From positions 1 to 51,236 of the forward strand of contig DYJV01000008.1 in NCBI GenBank assembly GCA_020722945.1: a stretch of 51,236 nucleotides of DNA, written 5' to 3'. Below, piece after piece: positions 28,296-38,027 of this stretch. A program made the position numbers and the translations under genes. The stretch's first letter is position 1. Each line of letters begins with the position of its first letter. The notes under the pieces are model-generated. The model made no database searches. It saw only the letters and a program-made list of their open reading frames with translations, and was not told the DNA's origin. This DNA comes from Candidatus Methylomirabilis sp. (lineage in GTDB: Bacteria > DYJV01).

Positions 28296-28758
28296 TTTAT
28301 CCACCAAAACCTTAGTTTTAGATTGTATACAATATAAAATTCTTAAATGCAACAAAAATTTTGTTTGTTTTAATAAAGTTTAAAACTATTTGACAATACT
28401 AAATATACCATACAAAATCACTCTTAATAAAGATAAAAAAATATTTAGGAAAATTAATATTTAACCTTGTTCCATTCTAAAAAAATTAGAAGATTTTTCA
28501 AAATATTTAACTGATATTTTGGATATTCTCCAATCTGTTACTTTTAACTTTAAAGGGCTTCACTTTTTGAGACATAGAAACTCCATCTGTGAAAAATATG
28601 ATTATTGAGGTTATCCCCTCACCTATAAACAATTCAAATTAAATCTATTGAATTTTTAAATCTCAAATGTTAATAAATTATCTCTTTACAATATATTCAA
28701 TTTTTTTACTCAGAGAAATAGCAAATTTAAAAATATACAGAGATAAAAAGGAGTTTTT

Positions 28759-30831
28759 ATGAAAATATTAGTTACAAGTGCTCTCCCCTATGCAAATGGA
28801 CCTATACATATAGGACATCTTGTCGAGTATATCCAAACCGACATATTTGTCAGATTTTTAAAGCTTTCTGGAGAAGATGTCATCTACTGTTGTGCAGATG
28901 ATACTCATGGCACCCCGATAGAGATAAATGCCAGCCAACTTGGTATTTCACCTGAAGCTCTGATACAGAAGTATTACAATGAGCATTACGAAGCATTCAA
29001 AACATTTTTTGTTAATTTTGATAATTTTTATACCACCAATTCAAAGGAGAATAAAGAGTTTAGTGACTATTTCTTTACAAAGCTAAAGGATAATGGAGAC
29101 ATATACAAAAAAGATGTGGAACTGACATATTGCCCAAATTGTAAAAGATTCTTGCCTGATAGATATGTTAGAGGTATATGCCCAAAATGTAAAAGTGCTG
29201 ATCAATATGGGGACAACTGTGAAAAGTGCAATACCACTTATGATCCTACCGAATTATTAGAACCAAAATGCTCTATATGCAATGCTACACCTATACGAAA
29301 AAGCTCTGGACACTACTTTTTTAAATTATCAAACTATTCAGATAGGTTGCAGTCGTGGCTTGAGAAAAATGACTCCCTTCAAAAAGAGGTCAAAAATTAT
29401 CTCCTCAGCTGGATAAAGGAGGGTCTTAAAGATTGGGATATTACAAGAGATGCACCATACTTTGGTTTTAAGATAGTAGGTGAAGAGGATAAATATTACT
29501 ATGTTTGGCTCGATGCACCGATAGGTTATATTGCAAGCTGCAAAAACTACTGTTTGAAAAATGGTATTTCGTATGAAGATTATTGGAAGAGCAATGATTC
29601 AAAAATAATACATTTCATAGGTAAAGATATCATATATTTTCATTTTCTCTTCTGGCCTGCAATGCTTATGGGAGTTGGGTTTAATCTCCCTGAAAATATA
29701 GTTGTCCATGGATTTTTGACCATCAATAATGAAAAGATGAGTAAATCGAGAGGAACATTCATAACAGCCAAAGAGTGTGCTGACAAGTTAAACCCTGAAT
29801 ATCTCAGATATTTTTATGCAACAACATTGAGTCACTCTCTAAAAGATATCAACCTCGATACAGATGATTTAAAAAGTAGGATAAATTCTGAACTTGCTGA
29901 TAACTTTGGCAATCTTACAAACCGCTGCCTTACATTTCTCTTTAAAAATTTTGGTGGGACGCTTTCTCAATTTTCATATCCAGAACTTGAAAATGAGATA
30001 CTTGAACTCGCAACAAAAGTAATTCAACACTACAAAAACCTTGAATTTCACCTCGCAATTAGAACAATTATGGAGATAGGTATAATCGGAAATAAATTTT
30101 TTCAAGATTCTGCACCATGGGCTCTTATAAAAACAGATAAAGATAAAGCTCAGGCTCTTCTATCATTCACTACCAATGTAATAAAGATTATGGGGACACT
30201 ATTAAAACCTATCCTCCCAGAAACCATAAACAAATTAGAAAAAATTCTCAACATTGAAAGAGGATTTACAATAGCTGACGATATAAACTTTAATCTTAAA
30301 AACCACACTATCAACAAGCCTTCGATACTTCTTTCAAAACTTGAAGATGTAAAACTTGTAGAGCAACATCCATCAGGGAATCTACTTCTTAAAGCAGGGA
30401 AAATATTAACTGTATCTGACCACCCAAATGCTGACAAACTCTACATTCTTGAAGTTGATTTTGATACAGAGGTAAGACAAATAGTCTCAGGAATAAAGGA
30501 TCACTACAGCAAAGAGGCTCTTATCGGCAAAACTTCAGTATTTGTTTATAACCTTACAAAAGCAGAGATAAGAGGAGTTGCAAGTAGTGGAATGATACTT
30601 GCCGCCAAGTCTGAGGGGAATTTGGGTATCATCCTTACAGATGCACCAAAAGGCTCAGTAATTGAAATAGAGGGAGTCAAGTTTAACGGCAAGACAAACC
30701 TTTTGATAAAAGAGTTTTCAAAGATGACTTTCTCATCCAAGAAGGGGGAAGTGTTTTGTGAGGATAAAAAGCTGATTGCTAAAGATTCCAAAATCTACCC
30801 TGACAAAGATATAGAGGGGGTAGTAGGATAG
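28759..30831 (+). CDS. metG: Methionyl-tRNA synthetase with C-terminal tRNA-binding domain
   Basis: ALPYANGPIHIGH, CPKCKSADQYGDNCEKC zinc domain, KMSKSRG motif, C-terminal Trbp111-like domain; AAGGAG RBS. Confidence 0.95.
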   Translation: MKILVTSALPYANGPIHIGHLVEYIQTDIFVRFLKLSGEDVIYCCADDTHGTPIEINASQLGISPEALIQKYYNEHYEAFKTFFVNFDNFYTTNSKENKEFSDYFFTKLKDNGDIYKKDVELTYCPNCKRFLPDRYVRGICPKCKSADQYGDNCEKCNTTYDPTELLEPKCSICNATPIRKSSGHYFFKLSNYSDRLQSWLEKNDSLQKEVKNYLLSWIKEGLKDWDITRDAPYFGFKIVGEEDKYYYVWLDAPIGYIASCKNYCLKNGISYEDYWKSNDSKIIHFIGKDIIYFHFLFWPAMLMGVGFNLPENIVVHGFLTINNEKMSKSRGTFITAKECADKLNPEYLRYFYATTLSHSLKDINLDTDDLKSRINSELADNFGNLTNRCLTFLFKNFGGTLSQFSYPELENEILELATKVIQHYKNLEFHLAIRTIMEIGIIGNKFFQDSAPWALIKTDKDKAQALLSFTTNVIKIMGTLLKPILPETINKLEKILNIERGFTIADDINFNLKNHTINKPSILLSKLEDVKLVEQHPSGNLLLKAGKILTVSDHPNADKLYILEVDFDTEVRQIVSGIKDHYSKEALIGKTSVFVYNLTKAEIRGVASSGMILAAKSEGNLGIILTDAPKGSVIEIEGVKFNGKTNLLIKEFSKMTFSSKKGEVFCEDKKLIAKDSKIYPDKDIEGVVG

Positions 30832-30957
30832 CCGGTTATAAAGGGAGATTAGCAAAGAACACATTTATAGTGAACTTTTTTGCTAATATAGAGATATTCT
30901 ACAGAGTATAGGTTATATAAAGATTCAAACCTCTACGGGAATCAACAACAAATGGGA

Positions 30958-31273
30958 GTGAAATATGAATTATCACTTAGACCAATATACCAAAAAAAAC
31001 AGGATAGAGGGACATATTTTTTCAACAGTGCTTGCCTAACATTTACTTTGTGTAATCTATAGGGAACTTAAAAAAAGTGGAATAAAACACTCTTGGAATA
31101 CTATCAGAACGCATATGAATAGGCATAATCGGTCAGTATTAACAATGATAAATGCTGAAGGTAAAACAATTTATATAAAAGACACATCAGAGCCAAGTGA
31201 ATTTAATGTGGAGATATATAATGCATTGGGATTGAGTGAAAAACCACTAAAACGAGTAAAAACAATAGTTTAA
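30958..31273 (+). pseudogene. 3' remnant of an IS1634/IS4-superfamily-like transposase
   Basis: Reading across an A-run frameshift gives ELSLRPIYQKK/NRIEGHIFSTVLA*HLLCVIYRELKKSGIKHSWNTIRTHMN...INAEGKTIYIKDTSEPSEFNVEIYNALGLSEKPLKRVKTIV*; one in-frame stop and one frameshift. Confidence 0.65.
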
Positions 31274-31367
31274 GAAAATTTGTAGTGTAGAATGATTTTA
31301 AGTATCTAATAATATCAATGCTTTATAAACGCTTTTGACAAACTCGGGCTAGCCCTTTTTTATTTCA

Positions 31368-32051
31368 TCATTTATTGTATTGTTTGAAATAATTATCAAT
31401 TTCTTGTCTTAATTCAATTCCTATCCGTTCAAAAATATTAAGTAAATCTTGATAAGCACCTTCTCCTCCGATAAAGTCCCAAAACTCATTTGCAACTTTC
31501 AGTTCATTAGCAAGGTCTAACATTCCTCTCATTGTCCAGCGATTGTAAGGCTGTGGTTCATAAGGATTATAAGGAATCGCAATGAGTGATTGAACATTTT
31601 CTGTAGGGTTTGTTGCAAGTATTGCTGCAACCCATTCTAAAAGTGTCCGCTTAAATTCTTTGAAACCACCAGCATTTGGTTTTGCGGTCTTAATATCAAA
31701 AAGATAAACTATTCCATTACGGGAAACGAGTTTAATGTCAACTTTAGTCAGCTTGACGGTTTTCATTTCTCCTTGTCTACAAACGTTTCTGATTGCCTCG
31801 ATTTCATCTGGTTTATTTGGAGATGAATTGGCTGTTGCTAATTTATCCATAATATTTTGAATAACTTTATGTGCTTCTGATGAAATTTTTGTTCCCGCTG
31901 TTTGTTGTGAAGTGGCACTTGTAAAATTTGATGAGGCAAGTGCTAATGCAACAGGTTCAAAAATAGTTGTACCAAAATTTGTATTTAAAGAATGTATGAA
32001 AGAAAATAAAGCCATTCTGTCCTTGCCAAGTAATCTTGTGTGAAATGGCAT
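31368..32051 (-). CDS. TdeIII/MjaII-like type II restriction endonuclease
   Basis: KVDIKLVSRNGIVYLFDIKTAKPNAGGFKEFKRTLLEW (PD-(D/E)XK-type core) and overall resemblance to the TdeIII family; from memory, no search run. Confidence 0.65.
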   Translation of the reverse strand: MPFHTRLLGKDRMALFSFIHSLNTNFGTTIFEPVALALASSNFTSATSQQTAGTKISSEAHKVIQNIMDKLATANSSPNKPDEIEAIRNVCRQGEMKTVKLTKVDIKLVSRNGIVYLFDIKTAKPNAGGFKEFKRTLLEWVAAILATNPTENVQSLIAIPYNPYEPQPYNRWTMRGMLDLANELKVANEFWDFIGGEGAYQDLLNIFERIGIELRQEIDNYFKQYNK

Positions 32052-32309
32052 TGACGCAGGCTCCGGAATATGTCAAGAAAGTTGACCCCATTTTTTAAGC
32101 AATATTCCCTGTCTGAGTGCAATGCACAGGCAGGTTTAGTTTAAGATAGTTCTTTTTATCTACATTAATTGTTACAATTTTTCAGGTTCTTGCCTGCGCC
32201 ATTGGAACAATAGACAAATACAAGTCTTTGTTTTTCCTCTTATCCACCTTGAAAGGATTAGATGGACGTGCTTCCTCATAAACTTCTTTTCTTTTAGCAA
32301 GCATATCTC

Positions 32310-32867
32310 TCATTTATTTTTAGAAACTGTAAAATCAACTTTTGTCCCATAATAACCATCATTTGAAGGTTTTATAGCTTTGTAAAAATATCCATCAGCA
32401 GGTGATAGATTTATACTCTTATCAAAAGCTGTATAGATAGTTTCATCATTAAAAGCTATACTAAATTTGAGGTCTTTATCAAATTTTACTTCTAATGGAA
32501 TTATAAAAGTGTATGTCAATGTCTTATCTTTATTGATTTTTACAGTAAATTTTTCAGTTTTAACAATTTTACACTTTTTACCATTTATAAAAATCTTTGT
32601 AAAATAATCAAACTCTTTAATTCCGCTAAAATAATCTTTATAAACTGATAAAGTCTCCTTTTCATTAAAAGCATTATCACGATTGCTATCACAATTACTC
32701 ATTACATCTTGACTCCACCACTTATCCCAATTCCAAGAAATCTTTACCCCTTTGACAATACTCTCACTAATCAGAAGCTCGATGGATGGTTTTATAAAGA
32801 GATGAGGATGGCTGTAAAGAAAATTCCATGATAGTAAAAATATAATAAAAAATAGAATACGCTTCAT
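32310..32867 (-). CDS. DUF1007 family exported protein
   Basis: Signal peptide, SHPHLFIKPSIELL, DSNRDNAFNEKE, adjacent to NicO-family gene. Confidence 0.75.
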   Translation of the reverse strand: MKRILFFIIFLLSWNFLYSHPHLFIKPSIELLISESIVKGVKISWNWDKWWSQDVMSNCDSNRDNAFNEKETLSVYKDYFSGIKEFDYFTKIFINGKKCKIVKTEKFTVKINKDKTLTYTFIIPLEVKFDKDLKFSIAFNDETIYTAFDKSINLSPADGYFYKAIKPSNDGYYGTKVDFTVSKNK

Positions 32868-32880
32868 AAATTCACTCCGT

Positions 32881-33621
32881 CTACTTCAATAAGATACTGC
32901 TAAACATAAGAACCCCAATCAAAATTATTAGGAGAATCGATATATATTCAATAACTGTCGAAAATATCTCACCCCTTTTCAATCCCTCATCAGATAGCAA
33001 TAAGATACTATTTCTACCTTTTATACTTAAAAAACCGATTAATGAAAGGAGAGAAAACATTCCAAGAGAGATGCTTACTACAGATATAAAGCCAATAATA
33101 AAAATACCTTTTGAAAGTGTTAAAAGTGAAATCATCAATGCAGCAGGACAAGGTATAATCCCGGCTGAAATCCCTATTAATAAAAGGTTTCTATCTTTTA
33201 CTGACCTTTTTTCACTATCTTTACCAAATATTTTAAAAGTAAGAAATATCAGCCCCACTACTGTAATTAATACTCCACTTGCTACAATAAAGTAACTTTG
33301 AACCTTTATTTGAAACATCCCTTTTACTCCTGTAAAAACAAAATAAAAGAGTAAAGCCAAGATAATAGCTGAACCAGTGTGGATAATTGAAATTAGAGCT
33401 GATAATATTAATGATTTCTCAATTGGGTGTTTCTCTTTAAGAAATAGTGAGACAACTAAAGACTTCCCATGACCAGGTCCAGCCGAATGAAAAATTCCAT
33501 ATAAAAAAGATATAAGTATCAGTAGCAAAAGAGTTACTATATTAAAATTATCAATCAAATCCCTTAATTTTTCATTGAGTATGTTATCCATAAATCTTAA
33601 AATTTCAATAAAAAACGACAT
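32881..33621 (-). CDS. NicO/RcnA-type nickel/cobalt (metal) transporter
   Basis: GIFHSAGPGHGKSLVVSLFLKEK and GISAGIIPCPAALMI motifs; multiple TM segments. Confidence 0.8.
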   Translation of the reverse strand: MSFFIEILRFMDNILNEKLRDLIDNFNIVTLLLLILISFLYGIFHSAGPGHGKSLVVSLFLKEKHPIEKSLILSALISIIHTGSAIILALLFYFVFTGVKGMFQIKVQSYFIVASGVLITVVGLIFLTFKIFGKDSEKRSVKDRNLLLIGISAGIIPCPAALMISLLTLSKGIFIIGFISVVSISLGMFSLLSLIGFLSIKGRNSILLLSDEGLKRGEIFSTVIEYISILLIILIGVLMFSSILLK

Positions 33622-33805
33622 TTTACCCTCTACTTTCTGTAAATGACAATACTTTTAAATAACAGAGAATATTGTTACTCCTGTTAATTATCTGTAAAAC
33701 TTTACCATCACTCAATCTTCAAATTTTCTAAATTCTCTATCTAAAAATTTAAAGCTTGTTTCACAATTTATCTTTAATAAAGAGCTTAAAAATAAGCTAT
33801 TTTAT

Positions 33806-34843
33806 TTATACTTTATACTCCTCTTTTAGTAGCTCTGATAACTTTCTTAAAAGATTAAAAGCTTTCTCTACTGTCTTATCTCTATCTTGATTTATCAGAC
33901 AGCATGTTGCAGGTGAAATAAGGGAGTTACTGATAAGCTCATCATCTTTAATTCCACTATCTTTACTAATTTTAGTAAAAGTTTCTTTTATAAGTTTTAT
34001 AAGAGATGAAGCGTTCTCCCTCTCAAATGGTTCAAAATTTGTAGGGACAATACCCCATACAATCTTACCACCCCTTTTAATAAACTTTCTGATTGACTCT
34101 CCATGCATAGGTATAATTTTTTGGTTTGTATGGAGATCAATGGAGACAATATCCATATCAAATCCAAGTAAAAAATCCCAGTCAGGATTCCCACAGAGAT
34201 GAATCCCTCTGGGTCTATCGATCATTGCCAAGAAAGATTCTATATCCTCTTTTGCAATTACATCGTTGTATCCCGACATAGCACTAAAAACAAATTGTAA
34301 TCCCGGTTCATCTATAAAGATAAATGCATTCTCATTTTTACTCTTTAATCTTGAAAGCTGAATATTTATCCTTTTTGCCATAAACTCAAACATAAATGGT
34401 CTTATTTCATCGTTAAATATCAGAGGTCTTCCATTATCGATATCTTTTACATAAAAACCAAAACTTACAGGCCCTTCAAGCTGCCCTCTGATAGCAGGGT
34501 ATTTTTTTAGATCAAAGGTAAGAAATTTATTGTAAACAACCGAATATTTGTCACTTACATCAAGGTAATTATGATTTTCCATATTATTAAGAGTGTTCTC
34601 AATCTCTTCAAGAAACTTCTGATTTGAAAATCTTAATGTTCTCTTTTCAGTATCAAGTATTATTCCCGGAAACTTTTCTGAAGCCTGAACATACATATCC
34701 TCAAAGTAGCTATAAAGAGGTAGCTGAGGCCAAAAAGGGATATCAAGAGATAAAGCTGTTTTTAATGCCATTTCGATATCCGTATGAGGCATAACCCCCA
34801 TAGCTGTTGTCATAAAATTTCCTATTTTATCTAATTGTGACAT
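33806..34843 (-). CDS. MetE/UROD-fold methyltransferase-like protein (core-MetE-like, lacking the MetE N-terminal domain)
   Basis: FIDEPGLQF, GIHLCGNPDWDFLL, SPATCCLINQD; candidate Zn ligands HxC...C. Confidence 0.65.
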   Translation of the reverse strand: MSQLDKIGNFMTTAMGVMPHTDIEMALKTALSLDIPFWPQLPLYSYFEDMYVQASEKFPGIILDTEKRTLRFSNQKFLEEIENTLNNMENHNYLDVSDKYSVVYNKFLTFDLKKYPAIRGQLEGPVSFGFYVKDIDNGRPLIFNDEIRPFMFEFMAKRINIQLSRLKSKNENAFIFIDEPGLQFVFSAMSGYNDVIAKEDIESFLAMIDRPRGIHLCGNPDWDFLLGFDMDIVSIDLHTNQKIIPMHGESIRKFIKRGGKIVWGIVPTNFEPFERENASSLIKLIKETFTKISKDSGIKDDELISNSLISPATCCLINQDRDKTVEKAFNLLRKLSELLKEEYKV

Positions 34844-35249
34844 AAATATACCCCTTTTTTTATCTAATGTGAGTTTTGGTTTAAAAATAAAACAGTAAAA
34901 ATCAATAATTTTGGTCTTATAATAAATATGCTGTTACAGAAATTCAAACTTCAGATTTTATATTCTTACATAATTATCTGTAAATGATACACGGAAGAAA
35001 AAAATTTTTATAAAAAGATAAAAGCATTCTGATACAAATCATCAGAAAGTATCTCAAAACATTGGAGATGGGGATAAAGTTTCAACCCTCTAAGTCCCAA
35101 ATCAAATAGATCGCACAAAATCTATCCCTACTAACACCCAACATGGAAGAGAGTTGCAAAACATAAACAGCTTCTATAAAATTATAGATAAAAAGTAAAG
35201 ATAGTCCTAACTTATTGAAATAAAAGGTAAACTTCAAATATACATCGAA

Positions 35250-35972
35250 TCATATATCTATCTTCATAAGATCATCACCTATGATAAAATGTTTGGGGAG
35301 CAGCTCTTTTTGAGGTAGAGAATCGGGGTAAAAGTGAGAGAGAATAACTCTCTTTATATTAGAATTTTTGTCTATCTTTGTAACATCTTTAAAAGATAGA
35401 TGACCTAAAGCAGGTTTATCATGGTTTGAGGCAGATTCAAATATAGCTAAATCAGAATTATTTGAATGAGTCTCAAGCTCTGCAAAATACTCAGTATCAG
35501 ATGAGTAAAATATCTTCTTACCTTCAGCAAATATCTTTATCCCAACAGATTCTTCACTATGAATAGTTTTAAAAAGCTCAAAAGAGAAATCAGGAAAATT
35601 TAAACTTGTAGCTTCATGGATAATTACCCCACAATCAGGGGTGATCCATTTTGATAAGATACTCTTAAAACTTTCAATATAATTTGTAAGCCCACTGAAT
35701 CCAAATATAGTAATAGGTCTTACCCTTTTGTAAAAAGGTGATTTTAGTGCAAAAAGGAGATGTATCAGTCCCATAAAATGATCCGGGTGCTTGTGAGAGA
35801 TAAATATATAATCAATCTCATCAGCCCTGACTGACAATCTTTCAAGCCTTTCAAGGGTGTAAAAACCTACATCAAGGAGAAGATTTGAACTTGCAAATTG
35901 AAGAAAATAGCTTGAAGAAGCCCTATTTTGAAACTGAACAGCACTACCTGAACCTAATAAAAATAGTATAAT
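35250..35972 (-). CDS. MBL-fold metallohydrolase, RNase Z-like; 5' end extended relative to ORF track
   Basis: SHKHPDH (HxHxDH); upstream in-frame codons encode ILFLLGSGSAVQFQNRASSSYFLQFASSNLLLDVGFYTLERLER, with a GGGGAG RBS 6 nt before an ATT codon at 35972-35970. Confidence 0.7.
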   Translation of the reverse strand: MILFLLGSGSAVQFQNRASSSYFLQFASSNLLLDVGFYTLERLERLSVRADEIDYIFISHKHPDHFMGLIHLLFALKSPFYKRVRPITIFGFSGLTNYIESFKSILSKWITPDCGVIIHEATSLNFPDFSFELFKTIHSEESVGIKIFAEGKKIFYSSDTEYFAELETHSNNSDLAIFESASNHDKPALGHLSFKDVTKIDKNSNIKRVILSHFYPDSLPQKELLPKHFIIGDDLMKIDI

Positions 35973-36215
35973 ATCACTCTCCCCTATATTAATATTAAAA
36001 AAATATCCGATAGTAGTTTAAACTTAAATAATGAGATAAAATAGAACTATATTTTGCCATATAATTTTTGTAATACTTTTTACAATATACAGAGAGATTA
36101 ATCAAGTGGTTTGATTAAACACTCTTTATAATGCTTCAATCTATCTATCTTTATTTAAATAATGGATGGGAAAAATAATTAAATTTAAACTGTATTAAAA
36201 TAAATTAAAAATTTA

Positions 36216-36243
36216 TTGACAAAATGATAATAATAACTTTATA
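36216..36243 (+). promoter_or_regulatory. Candidate sigma70-type promoter of the diguanylate cyclase gene
   Basis: TTGACA (36216-36221), 16-nt spacer, TTTATA (36238-36243). Confidence 0.45.
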
Positions 36244-36266
36244 GAGATTTTTAATCGGAGCCTTTT

Positions 36267-37826
36267 ATGTTTATGCCACTAAAGAAAAATAAAATTACAA
36301 ATGTTCTTATAATATCTCTAATACTATTTGGACTCCTTCTAATTATATCAAATTTCCTCTTTTTCTACAATAATGGTATACCTATTACACTCTTCAATCT
36401 GATAAAAATGAATCTTACAGCTCCCTCTCTCTTATTTATCAATTTTTTCACTATTCTTTACAACATATTTATATTTATTGTTTTGAAAAAGATAAAAAAA
36501 GATTCAGCTATCAATAAAGATATGGAGAAAGAGTTCAAACCATTCAAAAATCTCCTCGATAATGCACCAGCAGTTGTAATTTACTCTGACCCAAAAGGGT
36601 ATTTTAGATTTGTCAATAAATCTTTTCAAGAAATTACAGGATATTCAAAGGAGGAAGTGCTCAAGGCTCACAAACATATATCTGAATTTTACAAAGATGG
36701 TATTGATGAAGCTAAAATGGTGATGGATATAATGCGTAAAACAGACAAAGGTGGTATTGGTAAAATAATTGACCATAGAATTGATATTATAACAAGATAC
36801 AAAGAGATTATCCCATCAACTATCTTTGCCAATATTGTATATGACGATGATGGCAATGAAGCTGGGTCAATAGGTTTTATCTTTGATATAAGAGATAGGC
36901 TAAAACTTGAAGATGCTCTTGAGAAATCAAAAGACAAATACAAGAAACTTATAGAAAATGCTGGCGAAGGGATCTATATAAGACAAGACCACCAATTCAA
37001 ATATGCAAACAGAAAATTTAAAGAGATGCTTGGATATGCAGACTCAGAAGAGTTTATGAATTTACCTATTACCACCATAATAGACGAATCTTCATTCAAT
37101 ATATGCTCCAATCTCTACTGCAAAATATTAAATGGAGAGTCTGTCAAAATGCCTTACGAAACTGTATTCAAAAAGAAAAATGGTGATAAAATCTTTGTTG
37201 AAATCACAATTAATCCTGTTGAATTTGAAGGTAAGAAAGCAGTTCAAGGTTTCGTAAGGGATGTTACAGACAAAAAGATACTTGAAGAGAAACTAAAAAA
37301 TGTTCACCAGCAGCTTCTTGAACAATCAATAAAGGATGAGTTAACAAATTTATACAATTACAGATACTTCAGGGAATCACTCAAAAATAAATATGCTGAA
37401 AGCAAACGTTACAATCTCCCATTATCTTTACTGATGTTGGATCTTGATGATTTTAAAAATATAAACGATATTTACGGACATTTGGCTGGTGATTTTGTCT
37501 TAAAAGAGTTTGCACAGATAATACTAAAAAATGTCAGGAGTTCAGATATTCCAGCAAGATATGGTGGTGAAGAGTTTGCAATTTTACTACCCAATACAGA
37601 TTCAAGTGGTGCAAAGGAGATAGCAGAGCGGCTAATACACGATATTAACATAAAAAAATTTATTTACGACATAAGTATCATCAAAGTAACTGCCAGTGTA
37701 GGTATCTCAACTCTTGATGCTGATACAATATTAAATGAAGATATGCTTATCAAATACGCAGATGAAGCTCTTTATTATGTGAAGAAAAATGGTAAAAACA
37801 ACCTAAAAATTATGAATGAAGAATAG
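36267..37826 (+). CDS. Membrane-anchored PAS-PAS-GGDEF diguanylate cyclase
   Basis: Two N-terminal TM helices; two PAS domains; DELTNLYNYRYF...ARYGGEEFAILLP. Confidence 0.9.
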   Translation: MFMPLKKNKITNVLIISLILFGLLLIISNFLFFYNNGIPITLFNLIKMNLTAPSLLFINFFTILYNIFIFIVLKKIKKDSAINKDMEKEFKPFKNLLDNAPAVVIYSDPKGYFRFVNKSFQEITGYSKEEVLKAHKHISEFYKDGIDEAKMVMDIMRKTDKGGIGKIIDHRIDIITRYKEIIPSTIFANIVYDDDGNEAGSIGFIFDIRDRLKLEDALEKSKDKYKKLIENAGEGIYIRQDHQFKYANRKFKEMLGYADSEEFMNLPITTIIDESSFNICSNLYCKILNGESVKMPYETVFKKKNGDKIFVEITINPVEFEGKKAVQGFVRDVTDKKILEEKLKNVHQQLLEQSIKDELTNLYNYRYFRESLKNKYAESKRYNLPLSLLMLDLDDFKNINDIYGHLAGDFVLKEFAQIILKNVRSSDIPARYGGEEFAILLPNTDSSGAKEIAERLIHDINIKKFIYDISIIKVTASVGISTLDADTILNEDMLIKYADEALYYVKKNGKNNLKIMNEE

Positions 37827-38027
37827 CATCAACTAAACTTTTACAAACCTGATCCACAATATCTCTTACCGCTATTTCTATCGGTGATAGTATGTCACCT
37901 TCAACTCCCCTACCCTCTATAATCAAGGTTAAAAAGATTGAAACATTCTTTTTAATTTAATCTTACAACCACATTATAAAGATCAGGAGACTCCCGATTT
38001 AGATAAACTAATATTTGTTGATTAACA

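Noticed and set aside
28355-28758. Possible T-box or other riboswitch upstream of metG
   Set aside because: The ~400-nt AT-rich leader shows no recognisable T-box (TGGNACCGCG-like) sequence or terminator hairpin.
30848-30887. ATTAGCAAA...TTTGCTAAT inverted repeat downstream of metG as a terminator
   Set aside because: 9-bp AT-rich stem with a 22-nt loop; too weak to call with confidence.
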